Shown here: positions 22,477 to 35,411 of the stretch, in pieces
Layout: every line of letters starts with the position of its first letter
Position numbering within the stretch: the stretch's first letter is position 1
Assembly (NCBI GenBank): GCA_030141605.1
Contig: JAQGDQ010000131.1
Span: 250,001 to 310,000, forward strand
Length of the DNA: 60,000 nt
DNA from: Tubiluchus corallicola
Taxonomy: Eukaryota > Priapulida > Priapulimorpha > Priapulimorphida > Tubiluchidae
Reading direction: 5' to 3'
Translations under genes and position numbers: made by a program
The notes under the pieces: generated by a model
The model's input: only the letters and a program-made list of their open reading frames with translations
What the model was told of the DNA's origin: nothing
Database searches by the model: none

Positions 22477-25400
22477 TGTTGTTGTTGTTGCTGCTGCGAC
22501 TGCTGTTGCTGTTGGAAATCTTCTTTGTTGTGTTGTGGGTTTAGGAGTAGCGCTTGGTGTTTGGGATATCCTAGATCTCCCGATTGTTGAACGAATGACA
22601 AATTCTGTCGTCGGTTCGGTGGTGGACGTGAGCTCTACATCAAGGACGGGTTCTGCTCTGACTCGAGCTTGGCGATCCATTTTGTTTGTTTTTTCTTCTT
22701 CTTTTATAGGTAGTTCAGTAGTTGTAGGTTTATCTTTACACATCACTGAAACAGTGAACGTTAATAAATTAGGTAAATATCTACTTCCTTTCTGCTATGT
22801 GATCTTAGAAAAAGGGAAACAATACAAAATGCCATCCTCACTACAAACTCGCTTCATCTTAAAAGGTGTCCACACTCAAGTTACCACATTAGGGAGGGGT
22901 CCTGGACTCAACCAAGTTACCACATTAGGAAAGGCTCCTGGACTCACCTATGTCACCATATTAGGAAGGTGTCCTGGACTCATCCAAGTTAACATATTAA
23001 GAAAGAAGGGGTACTGGACTCATTAAGTTACATCCTGGCTCACTTAAGTTACCACATTAGGAAGACATCCTGAACTCACCCAAGTTACCACATTAGAAAG
23101 GGGTCCTGAAAATAATGTAAGCCAAGTGGCAAATTTCTGACGGTTTTTAGTCACGAAATGTTTGGACGTACTCATTTATAGTTTTTTCTAAAACAAGCTG
23201 TTGTTTTCTACTTACCATTAAATCTTGCCTGAAAGAAAATTCCATAAGGCGTCTTGCTCCTCAGCATCAGTAAGACGTTGCTAGTCTCTGAAAGGACACC
23301 CTGCAACAACGTTTTACGGCCGCAAAAACGGGGACCCACCTGAGCCAGATTTTTCGCGTGTCGTAGCTCGACGAAGTCTGGACACGGAAGATTCTTGTGA
23401 CCGTACCAAGCAGTGCTTAATTCCTCAATACTAGCATTGATCACAGATCCGGGCGGTCCCTACATAAAGGGAAGATACTTCTTACATAAGCCCATTCAGT
23501 GATGCACAGCTTCAATGGCGAGCTGTTGAGGAAATTAATGGCGCAATAATCTCACCTTTATAAACCAACTGCACTCTTGCAAAGGGAGAGACCTATCTGG
23601 GTACCGCGGTGACCTGATGATGCCAATATCGCCGCATTCTGTGATTACGTCACCGCCACATTGATCTGAAACAAAGCATAGTGATGATGTTGGGTTAGTC
23701 TCTCACGTAACTCCTGCCAGCACGAATCGAAAGTAGTGAAAGATAGAAGAGGTACCTGAAACCTCTAAAGCAGGGAAATGTTTTATATTTAGTCTTAATC
23801 TTAGTACTAGTTTTAATACAAAATCGTGATTAATTATCATGATCTTAATGTAAAGATTATTATTAATGACAGTAGGAACACACAATTAATTCAATTTTTT
23901 AACAGCAAACTTGAAAAGCAGGAAATTTGCAAATGTTCAAAAGTCAGGATTTGAACCACGGACCTACTTACATTGCGGCGCCGCAAAGCCACTCGGTGAT
24001 TGTATCCCAAGTGGCTAAGACAGTCTAACGTTCATCCCTTACAAATAGCTAACTAAATTCAGCATTTCCAATGGTAGATCACTTGATTCTAGGCATATTA
24101 ATTCTATTTTGATTAAATTTGAGCTAAAGTTTCCGTGGATAATTAATTAATTATTATAACCTTAATGTTGAGATTATTATTAATGTTGATACGAAAACCT
24201 ACGATAGATAGATCGCAGAACGCCAGTCAACCAGCGGTGTACATCTCGCTCTTATTTAGCTCTAATTGTTTTTCGATTTTTTGGCCTAGGCCTTTACTCA
24301 CACGTCTAGCCATATTTGCACTTAAAGGCCTATACAAAATGTACAGCTAAAGCGTGTGTTCATGATTATTTTTGCTTTTTTCTTGCCGTAAAAGACCTTG
24401 TGCAGCTAAAATTCGTTTTGCAGTAGTGTAAGAACGTGAAGAATCGTGAAGCGTTGTGCTTGGGGCATGTGTAACGTGGATGTTCGGTATCCAGAAAGAT
24501 TAGCAGGATGAGTTCCACTTATTAGGTTCCCCAACCCAAAAACTACTTAGACAAGTGTCACCGATGGGCCAGAGCTTGCGGAAGGCCACATGAACAGATC
24601 AACTCTTTAAAAATTAATAAAAATCGTGCTGTGTGCTTAAAGAGAAGTTTTCTAATGTTTTATTTTTACTACTGGCTACTTGTAAAATGTGTCGTGCTAA
24701 ATCAGGACTTAACGCACTGCAACAAGATATTCCAGATACTGTACAGCAAAAAGTAAGATTTCGTTCGTTAAGTATGACTGTCTGAACGCACAGTAGTATA
24801 TAGTTAAATAGTTCAGCTGGGTTAACTAACTTGATTTTTATTTAATTTATTTAGTTTTCGTGTTTATGTTAGAATTAGGTACAAGGCACTAAAATCAATT
24901 GTTTTTTATGTAAGTAAAAGTGTTATAAAATTTTTGCTTTACAACACAACATGTAAAGCAAAGTTGACACACCGTTTCATATTTGTTGCTTCAGCACTTT
25001 GTTGTAACTTTTATTATAACTATGCTTTTATTGTAACTATGTTTGAAACTTCGCAATAAATCATGATACAGTGCACATATAGTGTATGCTTGCGCCGCTT
25101 GCGATCTATCTATTGTGGAATAATCACACCACTATTTTAAAATGTTAGTGAATTGTTTTGACGTATCAATTTGCTTATGAATTAATTTTGAAAGTCAAGA
25201 CACATTTACCTGCTCCTACGCTAAATGCAGCTGTTTCACAAAATTGACCAGCAAAGCCGTCTGGACATTTGCAGGAATGGCAGTCATTGGGATTCTGGTA
25301 TCCATCATGTAAGCATGGGGAACTCAATCTCACGTCTTTACAGACATCTGCAAATTGATTGATTAATTCATTCATTTAATTGATGCTTGGTTTTTGCAGT

Positions 25401-27007
25401 TTAGCGTGCACAAAGATGATTATTATTCATCCTGACATTGCACACTCAGCTGATTTATTTTGCTTATTTCATTCAAGAAATTTTAGGAATTTATGAAAAA
25501 TTATGATAAGGGCTGCTTCTAGCTGCACAGATGTAGTTGAATCACCAAAACCAAAGCACTTTTTTGAAATACAATTAACTTTTATGTAAAATCAAGTTGG
25601 CTGACAAAATATCCTCGGCTTCGAGTTCTTTAACAAATGCTTTAAGAAATGCTAATTAGAACGGTAGTCACAGAACTACGGCCAAATCACGTTGATAACA
25701 CCGGTTCTCGTCTGATCACCGAAGTTAAGCAACGTAGAGCCTGGTTAGTGCTTGGACGGGTGACCGCCTAGGAATACCAGGTGCTGTAGGATTGCGGGAT
25801 GCCCACACTGTATCTCGACACTAGGCGGAAGAGCTGTACAAGCAGCCAACGGCTAGAGGGCAGAGGAGGTCAAGTGAACTAATGGCCATGTGTAGAGGAG
25901 TAAACCTTCCAAATCAGGAGCGGAGCCCCGAAGGCAGACAGTCCAGCATCCTTACTGACTCCGGCAGCTCCTGCAGCCAACCTGGTGCGAAACGTATCGC
26001 TCCGCTTTCCTTTGAACTACACCAGGGAGGAAGAGAGGAGATTCCTGTTGTCTGGGCAACTAAGGATCTCCATACACCTTACCCCGGCGTGCGCCCTGGA
26101 GAGGCAGTGGTTCAAGGATCGGATTGCTCAGCCACAGTCGACGCTGCAGCTCCATCAATGTGATCAATAACTGACTCTCTTGGCGCACATTCCATTATCT
26201 TCCGAGACAGAAGGATGCCAACAAATAGTTACAGAAAGCAAAATGCTCATTCTATCGTTTTGAAAAAGTTTATAGTTATTATAGTTATATTATTAAAGTT
26301 TATAGTTTATAGTTAATTGTGGGTTTAGTTTTAAAATAACACGTTGTAAGTATTAACGTATTTTGAAGCACTTTACGAATTTGAGCACATTGCATTTTAG
26401 ATCCAATTTTGTGTTTAGGTAAGAAACTATAAAAGAAAAATGAAAATAAGCGATATAAAAGGAAAGGGTTACGACAGATGGAAAAATCGTCAGAGTTCAA
26501 CCATCATTGTTCGAATTCATGCCGACGACAACATCTGGGAAAACTGCCTGACATCAGGTTAAGGTACATCCTTCAAGTAAACCGTTTCAAAGTGACTGTG
26601 TGGTTAGTACGCAAAATTTTAATTGGTCATTTATCCCTAAGAGCAGAATTCAGAAATCCCAGATAAAGTCTAAGATATTTTTTAATTCGGTAACATTTCA
26701 GCTAAAGTGGAATTAAGATCTCACCTAGACAATACTCAACATTAGCTATTTTAGCGTCATAAAATGAGAGCTTTTCTGCACCACCCATCACTTGCTGTAA
26801 CAGAGGATCTTTGGCTGCGAGTGTGAGCAAATCTGGATATTTTTTACTGAAATCCTATGAAATAAAAAAAACTATTACAGTGAGTATTATTGTTTGTGAA
26901 CCTACCAATGATCAGCGGCGCAACTATTCCATGTACTGTTAACTTCGCTGGTTGTTTGAGTTGTTGTTGTTGTTGTTATTATTATTATTATTGTTGTTGC
27001 TGTTGTT

Positions 27008-27043
<36 letters not shown>

Positions 27044-27045
27044 GA

Positions 27046-27076
<31 letters not shown>

Positions 27077-30000
27077 AACAACGATGACGATCAGATTCAG
27101 ATCAGAGTGACTAAGAAATCGACGAACGATTAAAGTTACTTACTGTTCCTAAGTAATGCATTAGCGATGACATATCGTATGGTACTCCATCAGTCTCTGT
27201 CTGATGGGTGAGGAAGTTGTAGGTTTTTCCCGTCTGGATGTTCTCCCACATTACGTTGATAAAGTCGTCTCTATCCTGGCGAGCCTGTTCGTGCCAGAAT
27301 CCCAGAGAGTGTCCAATCTCATGCGCAACAATTTGCCTCTGAAATAAGCATTCGAACCACGCCTTATGAGAGATGGCACTTTCTCGTCCTTGCCGGTAGA
27401 GAGCGCGGAGCAACATACTATAGCAGAGAGCTTCGACACTAAGCGAATATTATATTTTCTGGCTATTTGGAACGTTTATGTTGTGCCTTGTGTTCTGTTT
27501 CTTAATCAAGATTTATTTCTCTAGACAAATGTGTTAAAATGCACAAGAACATTCGAGGCATATTAAAAATTTGTACACAAGACTACTGTTAGACAAGACT
27601 CAATCAGAAAAGGGTTTCACTTTAGGTTTTTTCGGTTGCCACTCAATTAGTGAATTAATGTTTTTGTAAAAGAGTTAATGGCGAGTTCAATGAAAATAAC
27701 CGGAATCATAGAGGATAAAAGAGAAGCATACTAAAACCAACATTTACTAAGAGTAAACCAGGCAGCAAAATACTTGGCGATTAAAGACTTCAAGGCCGAA
27801 AGTTCGAGCCACAAAAAGGGTATTTTTTGAGTTTTGACTTTTTCACCAGTATGTGGAATATCTTGAGATACTCCTAACATTTTTCGGTAAATGTAGCATA
27901 GGTAGAAACGTTGAGGAGCTTTAATGTTAGTAGTAATTTTATTTTTCGTTAAAACGTTTAACAATAGTGACGTCATCGTTGTTGTCTTTTTCATCATCGT
28001 CACTTCGTCGTTGCCATTATCGTCGTGATTATCTCTTTTAAATTGTTGTATGCAAATACCAAATTATGCAACTTCAAATAATGTTCTTACTGATATGCAT
28101 ATGGAATTCAAGGAGACCTGTGTCTGTCCGTTTTTTCCAACTTCAGAACTGCACCTGTATGGATAATAGAAAAAGATGTCATTAAAGATGAAAAGTCTGC
28201 CGAGACACTGCAACATTAATCAACAATTTTTGTCTTTCGCGTTTTTTGGGTAATAACTCGAGAAGTCAATTTTGAGTAGGAGGATTTCTACATTCTCCTG
28301 ACACATGACATTCAACATAAAGCTTGATGTATGTCAGTGATAGAGGAACAAAAAGATGACATTATTTGTGACATTTTGTAGAATTCTGTTAATGTCTTTC
28401 TTCTGAAGTCATCAATTAGTCATCATCACTAGCTCACTGCTTCAGTGTGTGGCCAATGTGTGCATTTTAAATTGTGGACTTTGACCTGGCCAGTCATATT
28501 CATCTGGCATGTAATTGCAACTTGATGATCTTTGACTAATTAGGACATTATCCTGATATGTATTTTTAGTAAAGAGCCATTTTCTTGCGTTAACTCCTAA
28601 CCTAAGGTAGCAATTTTTTTACCAAATTACCACCCTATATTGCGTAATATTTTACAAATAATTGTCCATACTGCTCAAAACTAATTTCAACTTTGTCCAC
28701 GCAAAATTTCAAAACTTTAGGATGACCTTTTCAAATTGACATTTCAACTTCATTTAAAAGTAGGTATTACTGCAATACTTTTAAACAGTTCGGCGTGCTG
28801 TTAATTGAGATTCAGCATTATAACGATGGCGTCTGTGTGATCTTAACGACTATGGCGTGACTGGAACTCAGCTTGTTATCAAAAGTGTCCCTCTGATATG
28901 AAGCATTGAGGAAGCGGAAGTCTGTGTATGCCACGCTCGCATGTCATGTAGCCGAGATACACTCAACGTCAGAAGTAGCCGAGATAGATGCCCTTCAACT
29001 GCTTTTCACATCTGTTAGTCATCCATTTCATAATCGGGCCTGTAGTTATTATTTAAAACCGTGATATAGGTTATGCAATAAGTCCTTATGTATTAGAACC
29101 CTGAAAGATGTACTTATCGTACCCCTTGCCTTTATAGAAAAGGATGTAATCATTGAAGTAGATAACGGGACCCATGTCTCGAAATCGTATGCACGTTTGC
29201 TCCTCCCAGTGCTTAACTGCCCACCTGATGATCGCCTTCTCATTATCACCTGTAAATTAAAGAAAATGCAATAAACCACCTCCACATGATATAACGTCAG
29301 TCTGCAATGCCATTGAGATGGTAATGGTACTAATGACGACAACAATTGCGACAGTAAAGACGATGAGTCTTTATCGAAACCTTTGTTGTGCTTTTTTGCT
29401 GGCGTAATTAATTATATCATAGTGATTATTAATTCATCTTCATAGTTTATATTAATTTCTCAAAGAAGTCCAGAAGTCGTTAGTTGAAAAGTGTAAAAAT
29501 TTTGTTCAATGAACAATTAGTAACGTTTTAGGTTACTAGACTGTTTACAGTGCATGTGTTTGATTGTGTTTTTGAGTTATTAACACTTAAATTTTCAAGA
29601 CACGCAGCAATTTTATATAATAAAACAATGCACTACAGCATTACATCATAAGTTGATGAATTTTAAACTGAACCTGAATGTTAATAACACCGTAGCATCT
29701 ATACATTCAAAATACTATTTTATGACCCATATCACGTGCCGTGCTACTGCCTCAAGCGTTTGATTTTCATTTAAACTAATTAGCAAAATCCATTAACAGT
29801 TATTTTTTCTACATAAATCGAATGCTCGTTAAGATAGCTCATAATTGCGCTTACTAAAGTCGCCAGGGTTGAAGAGGTAAGGAATGGGTGATGAGGTATC
29901 CCAACGAAGCTCATCATTGTTAATTAGCTTTCGCTTTCTTCTGTGATTGAATGTTTGCAATCTGAGCCAATTAGCCTGCTGTTCGTTAATTACCATATCC

Positions 30001-31542
30001 CCCTCAATGACTCCATCAAACTCAGCACCAACCTAGATAAAACACGAACAATTTACTGGGTAATTACTGCAGATAGATTTAAATTGTGTTTGGAGAGTCT
30101 CGCCAGGTTAAGACTATATAATTAACCCGCCGTTAATTATTAACGTATGCTATTTTGTACATGCCAACTGCTAAGAATATACTTAAATTATTGTACTAAG
30201 TTGTATTACTGCACTGCAAGTGAAGCTTTTATAACCGATGACTCATTAACTATGGTCATTCGGAGAAGCATTTTCTGGAAACGGTGGCACTTCGGTGGTC
30301 ACACTAGTGAAAACACCGGGATATTAATCGGAAAAGATGAGAGAAATAATTTCGTATAGTACAGGGTGTCCCAGAAGCCTCTATATAATTTACTTTTTCA
30401 TATTTTTTAACAAAGAAGCAAAATGTCTGAAAATTGATACAGATGAACTAAAACCTTTGGTAATTCTTCTAGAAAAGTTAGACGAAAATCTGAAAAGTAC
30501 TAAGGTAGCTGTAGGCTCTTCGCTATTCTTTGCTCTTCGCTGTCTTCTTCAGGGACACCAAAAACTTGGACCCCAAGGACCAATCCAATGGCAGCTGGGG
30601 CATCTTACATCTTACAAGGCACCTAACTTGGCCACGTTCGGGTTCATCCTCTCTTTCAACGAGGTGGAAAACCCGGGAGGAGTATAGCAGACGAAACCAC
30701 CAATAGGCAGTTTTCCTGGAACCAGGTTATTCACCACTAACAAGGCTCGGCATTGTTTAAATTTAGTCAATAAGCACTAGACTCGTATGCGGTAAACGTT
30801 CTAGGTTGGGGCAGCTGATGGAATTTCAAGATGAGATTGGGAGTTCTGGGTAAACATTGCAGTCGTGAGAGGTATAGACCAGTCACCAACAGATCTGAGT
30901 GCGAAGCTTATTATCTAAAACCATGTTTAACTCAGTGTAGTAAGAGTCTATTACTCGCGGATTCATTCAGCACAGACGCCTGATTAAAACTACTCTGTGA
31001 TACACGTAGTCTGCACTATTAAACTCTATAGGCCTACTACAAGTATTACGTAATTTAATAATTTAATAGCTTAATTAATATATCTATGCAATACTTAGTG
31101 ACCTCGGTGTTATTGAGAGAATAACATAAATCAAAAACGGTGAAGCTACTGTGTATACAGAACAATTCTGATTCTCTTTTCTGGTCTACAACAAGGTCTA
31201 GAGGGTAAATCAGTTAAAAAAGTTAATTGTTCATCAACACAAAATTGTTATTATTTTCATAACGATAGTTTATAGCAGCAACCGAATTTCCATAATTCGT
31301 GGCCGTAAAGAGGACAAATAAACGAGGGGTTAACGAATCAATGTTTTGCGTAAATTCCAGGTTTCCAGTCATCTACCAGACTATTGTAATTCAATCAAGT
31401 CTCAGAACAGGTAACGGTTATTATAATTTAAACAGAACCCAATGTAAATGTTAAAATGAGTTGTAGGACTGTTTCTTCTACGTTTTAATGAGAGGTATTA
31501 AAAACTGAAAAGCGTTTCATGATCATCATCACTAACATCGTT

Positions 31543-31587
<45 letters not shown>

Positions 31588-34500
31588 TCCATTGCTACCA
31601 TCACATCGTCTGCGTCGTCATCATCATCTTTGTCACTATTGTTATTAGCTCCACTACAACCATCACTGCTGGCAGGGCCACCACCGACGTCATAATCATT
31701 GCCCTTGTTTTCGTCTTCGTTGTTTTATTGTCGCTGTCATCATTATCATGGTTACCGATTGTCGTCATCGTTATTATTACGCCTAATCATCAACATTATT
31801 AGCCACCATCATAACTGCTGCATCTTCATCACTACTATCACTACCTTGCAAGGACTACTATACACCTATATATTATACCATACATATATGTGTGTATAGT
31901 AGTCCTTGCTACCTTGATTATCGTTGTCGCCACTGTCAACTTTACAATTATAAATGACAGTTAGCACAACCCAAACTGACTGCTCATGTCAACATAACAT
32001 TCTGAAACTATTAGTAACCCTAATTGTCAAACCACGCACTAGTTCCAAAAATATGCTTCTCTATCACACATGCAGAACACAGTGCGCTTCGACAAGGTAA
32101 TCTACCGACATTACAATGAACTTTTTGACCGAAAAGTAAGTCTTTGGGACCTCGTGATTTTCACATTAACTTTTAACGGCAAAGTTTTGTACATGGATGT
32201 TAATTGTTAACCTGGTTAGCAAAGTTAGCCAAGTTATAGGAAACGAGTTTAAAGCAAAACATCACGAAAATGTGTGTAAATATTCACATTTCTCAGGTTG
32301 AAACCTGCAAAAAGCGTTTAATTTAATTAATAGCAATAAAAATTGGACTACATAATTATTATTATTATTATATCGACAGACACAGTTGTTATTGTATTTC
32401 GATGTTGTAGTTCTTCCTATTTGAAATTGCTTTCCCCTACTTACAGTAAACTAACAATAAACGGGTTTGCTCTTATTATGCCATTTAGAGCGTATAAAAT
32501 TTATTGTTGATGTTATACATGTATTTAGAAAATAAAAGTCGGCGTTTACTAGCGCAGCTACTACGTTGTATCTTAGGTGCAACAGCACCATACCTCTCTA
32601 AAATAGATAACATTGGAGGGCAAGACACGTCAAACTTGTCAACCGCTGAATTTGTTCATTTCGTCTCTTTTGTCTCTTTTTGAATTTTTGTATTTGAAAC
32701 ATTTATTTAATCGGTACCAGTATTTTGCCTTTTGCCTCAAATCCTTAGTTATTTATTTCAAAAAGATCAATATGTTGTGATTTAGTTAATCATTTCAGAA
32801 AAAAGTCCCTTGTTTCATAATTTCATTATTAAAATTATTCGTTTTTTTGCGTTTGCTATTAATTTCAGATCAACCACAGCATGAAATTTTGCTAGACATT
32901 CTTCCCATAGCTGATATTTTCCAACTGTTAACATTCATTTTCAATACTTTGCGACTTTGGCATTCATATCGACATAACCAATGTTTTATAATTTGACATT
33001 TATTTCAGTATAACCCTTACTTTGCAAATTAGTTATTCATGTCTGTACAATTAATGCGGTGTAACTTTGGCAATCAAATCGGCCAATGCTTTGTAGTTTG
33101 GGAATTCATATATCCGCATCACCAAAGCTTTACAGCTGTTGTATTCGTGCCGGTACAACCAATACTTTGCATATTTGACAATCATATGAGTATAACCAAT
33201 ACTTTGTAACGTTGGCTTTCATTTTCGTATCAGCATTACCAATATTTTGCAGTTTTAGCTTTTTTGGTGTACTCGCACTATTTTCAACATTTACATTCAC
33301 ATCAATTAAAATAGTCAGTAACTTTAGTATTTTGTGTTAACATTAAGAATGCGACTTTGGCATTCAGTCAACACAACTAGTGTTTGTAAATCTAGCAGTC
33401 ACATCAGTACAAGCATTTGCTTTGTAACTTTGTATGCCATGCATGTCTACACAACAAATGAAATTTTTGCATTCATATTAGCATAACCCCTGTAATAATA
33501 AGTGGCACATGTTTTGCCACTGTACTAATTTAATTCAGTGCAGCCAACATTTTGCACCTTATCATTCATATTACATCACCAAATTTTACATGTTTGACAT
33601 TTATAGCAGCATAATCAGTGTTTTTGATTTTTAAAGACAATATGTCCATTTTCCTGGATATGTATTCAGTAGTATTTTCACCTGTCTACTGCAGTCCTTT
33701 ATCTTAAGTGACCATCGGCCTTGTTGATGGGATTTGTATAAAAAATTGTCAAATTTTTGATATGGTTTGATACAAGCAGGATTGACTAGTGATTGGTAGG
33801 ACCCCTGATTGTTGTGGCAGAGCTGAACCCATCTCATTACCGAAGGTATTCCTCTAAGATGAGACACCAGACAGGCAGAGATGTCTCAGCTTAGATCAGA
33901 TTCATATACATGCTCCTTCACCAAGGCAAACAGTATTTGTCAGTGTGGTCAGTATGGCAGATGAAACAACCCAAAAACATCTTTCTTGCTTTCTTGGCTG
34001 TCCCAAGTCAATCTTTGTCAAAATTTAGCTTTGTTTAACTGCAGTTACTAAGCACACACCAGACTCACCAGTTTTAGCTATTCTTCTCGCCGCTGAGTTG
34101 ATATGTAAAAATATCACTGATTACTGCTTTGCTAAATTAGTTTATAAGGTTATCTCTCATTTCAACATAGCTATTTTTAATAAACTGCTAATAAGTGGCG
34201 CTTGGTGAATGAGTGAAACGAATGAACAAGCAAATAAACAAACAAATAGGCAAACGAATAAACGAATAGACAAACAAACAATGAAAGAGCAATTTAATCA
34301 ATGAACAAAATTAATAATAAACGACCTAAAAAGTATGGACGGATGAATAAATAATTATAAGAATAAATCTATCTTTGTGAATGACAGCTAGTAAGATTCC
34401 TGACATCACTAACCGATCACTTTTACTCCTGACATGGACAGAGTAATTAATTATGACAAGTTTTATGGCAAAATAATGCTACTGTATTCTGTACACAAGA

Positions 34501-35330
34501 CAACATGGAATTACACGATCAGCTAACTATAATAGAAAGTGCATTTAGTTAGTTAATTGCTGCGCACACACTTCCTGTATATTATACAGCAGGTCAAAAA
34601 CGGAGCGCCGTCACACAATCTGGGCCAGCATTGTAGGTCAAAACTGTAGTTGCCTGCCATCGTAATTCAACGCAATAAACGTGTAGTAATGGATTGCTAC
34701 GATTACCTTTTATTAACTGTGGATTGCAGCACGATTCCTCATAACGAACGACAGGCAAATTTCGTAGAATTTAATTTAGGTCTAATTTATTTTGTATTCT
34801 GCTTCTTTTCGTGGCACAGGTAAAAGTTTTGCTGTTGAGTTAACATCGCAACAATTTTGGAGCCTAGCGAGTAACTTGTATTTAAAAGTGAATTTCTTTC
34901 TTAAACTGCAGTGTAATTAACGACAGCTCTCTTTCAAGTTTGTAGTGGTACACTACCTCAGTAATACGAGTTAACGAGTCAAACCAAATTAGCAAGGAGT
35001 TTAGGCATATAAACCAAAACCAGGCTTAGCAGCTTCAAATTTTTAGTGGGCTATAGTTGCAACTTTGATGGCTACTACTTGTAGGCAAATATGTAATACT
35101 AGAGAATGTGAGTGCTACAAAAATCCATAAATACTTTTAGTAGCAGATGACATCACGTAGGATGCGAGCCTTACCAAGTTATACATATACATACAATTAG
35201 ATGTGTAATTTAAATCGTGCCTATAATCCCATCAAATCCGAATAACTTAAAGAAACAGTTAGAAGTTACACTACTGAACTCTAGGCCTCTAGGCCCATTG
35301 TATTATTAATATCATTGTTAATTTTGTTAC

Positions 35331-35363
<33 letters not shown>

Positions 35364-35379
35364 TATTATTATTATTATT

Positions 35380-35411
<32 letters not shown>

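Noticed and set aside
22007-23026. 339-codon plus-strand frame rich in Val
   Set aside because: Antisense shadow of the Thr-rich linker exon, running on into a minisatellite.
27770-27840. Possible tRNA-like AAGTTCGAGCC
   Set aside because: B-box resemblance only; no cloverleaf or A box.
30359-30385. TACAGGGTGTCCCAGAAGCC, like a Tc1/mariner terminal repeat
   Set aside because: No matching inverted end or TA duplication found, so an element cannot be delimited.
30337-30687. 116-codon plus-strand frame
   Set aside because: No recognisable domain; it begins in a possible transposon end and composition changes along it.
33631-33867. 78-codon minus-strand frame in the metalloprotease intron
   Set aside because: Not a prodomain exon: no acceptor, no phase fit and no motif.
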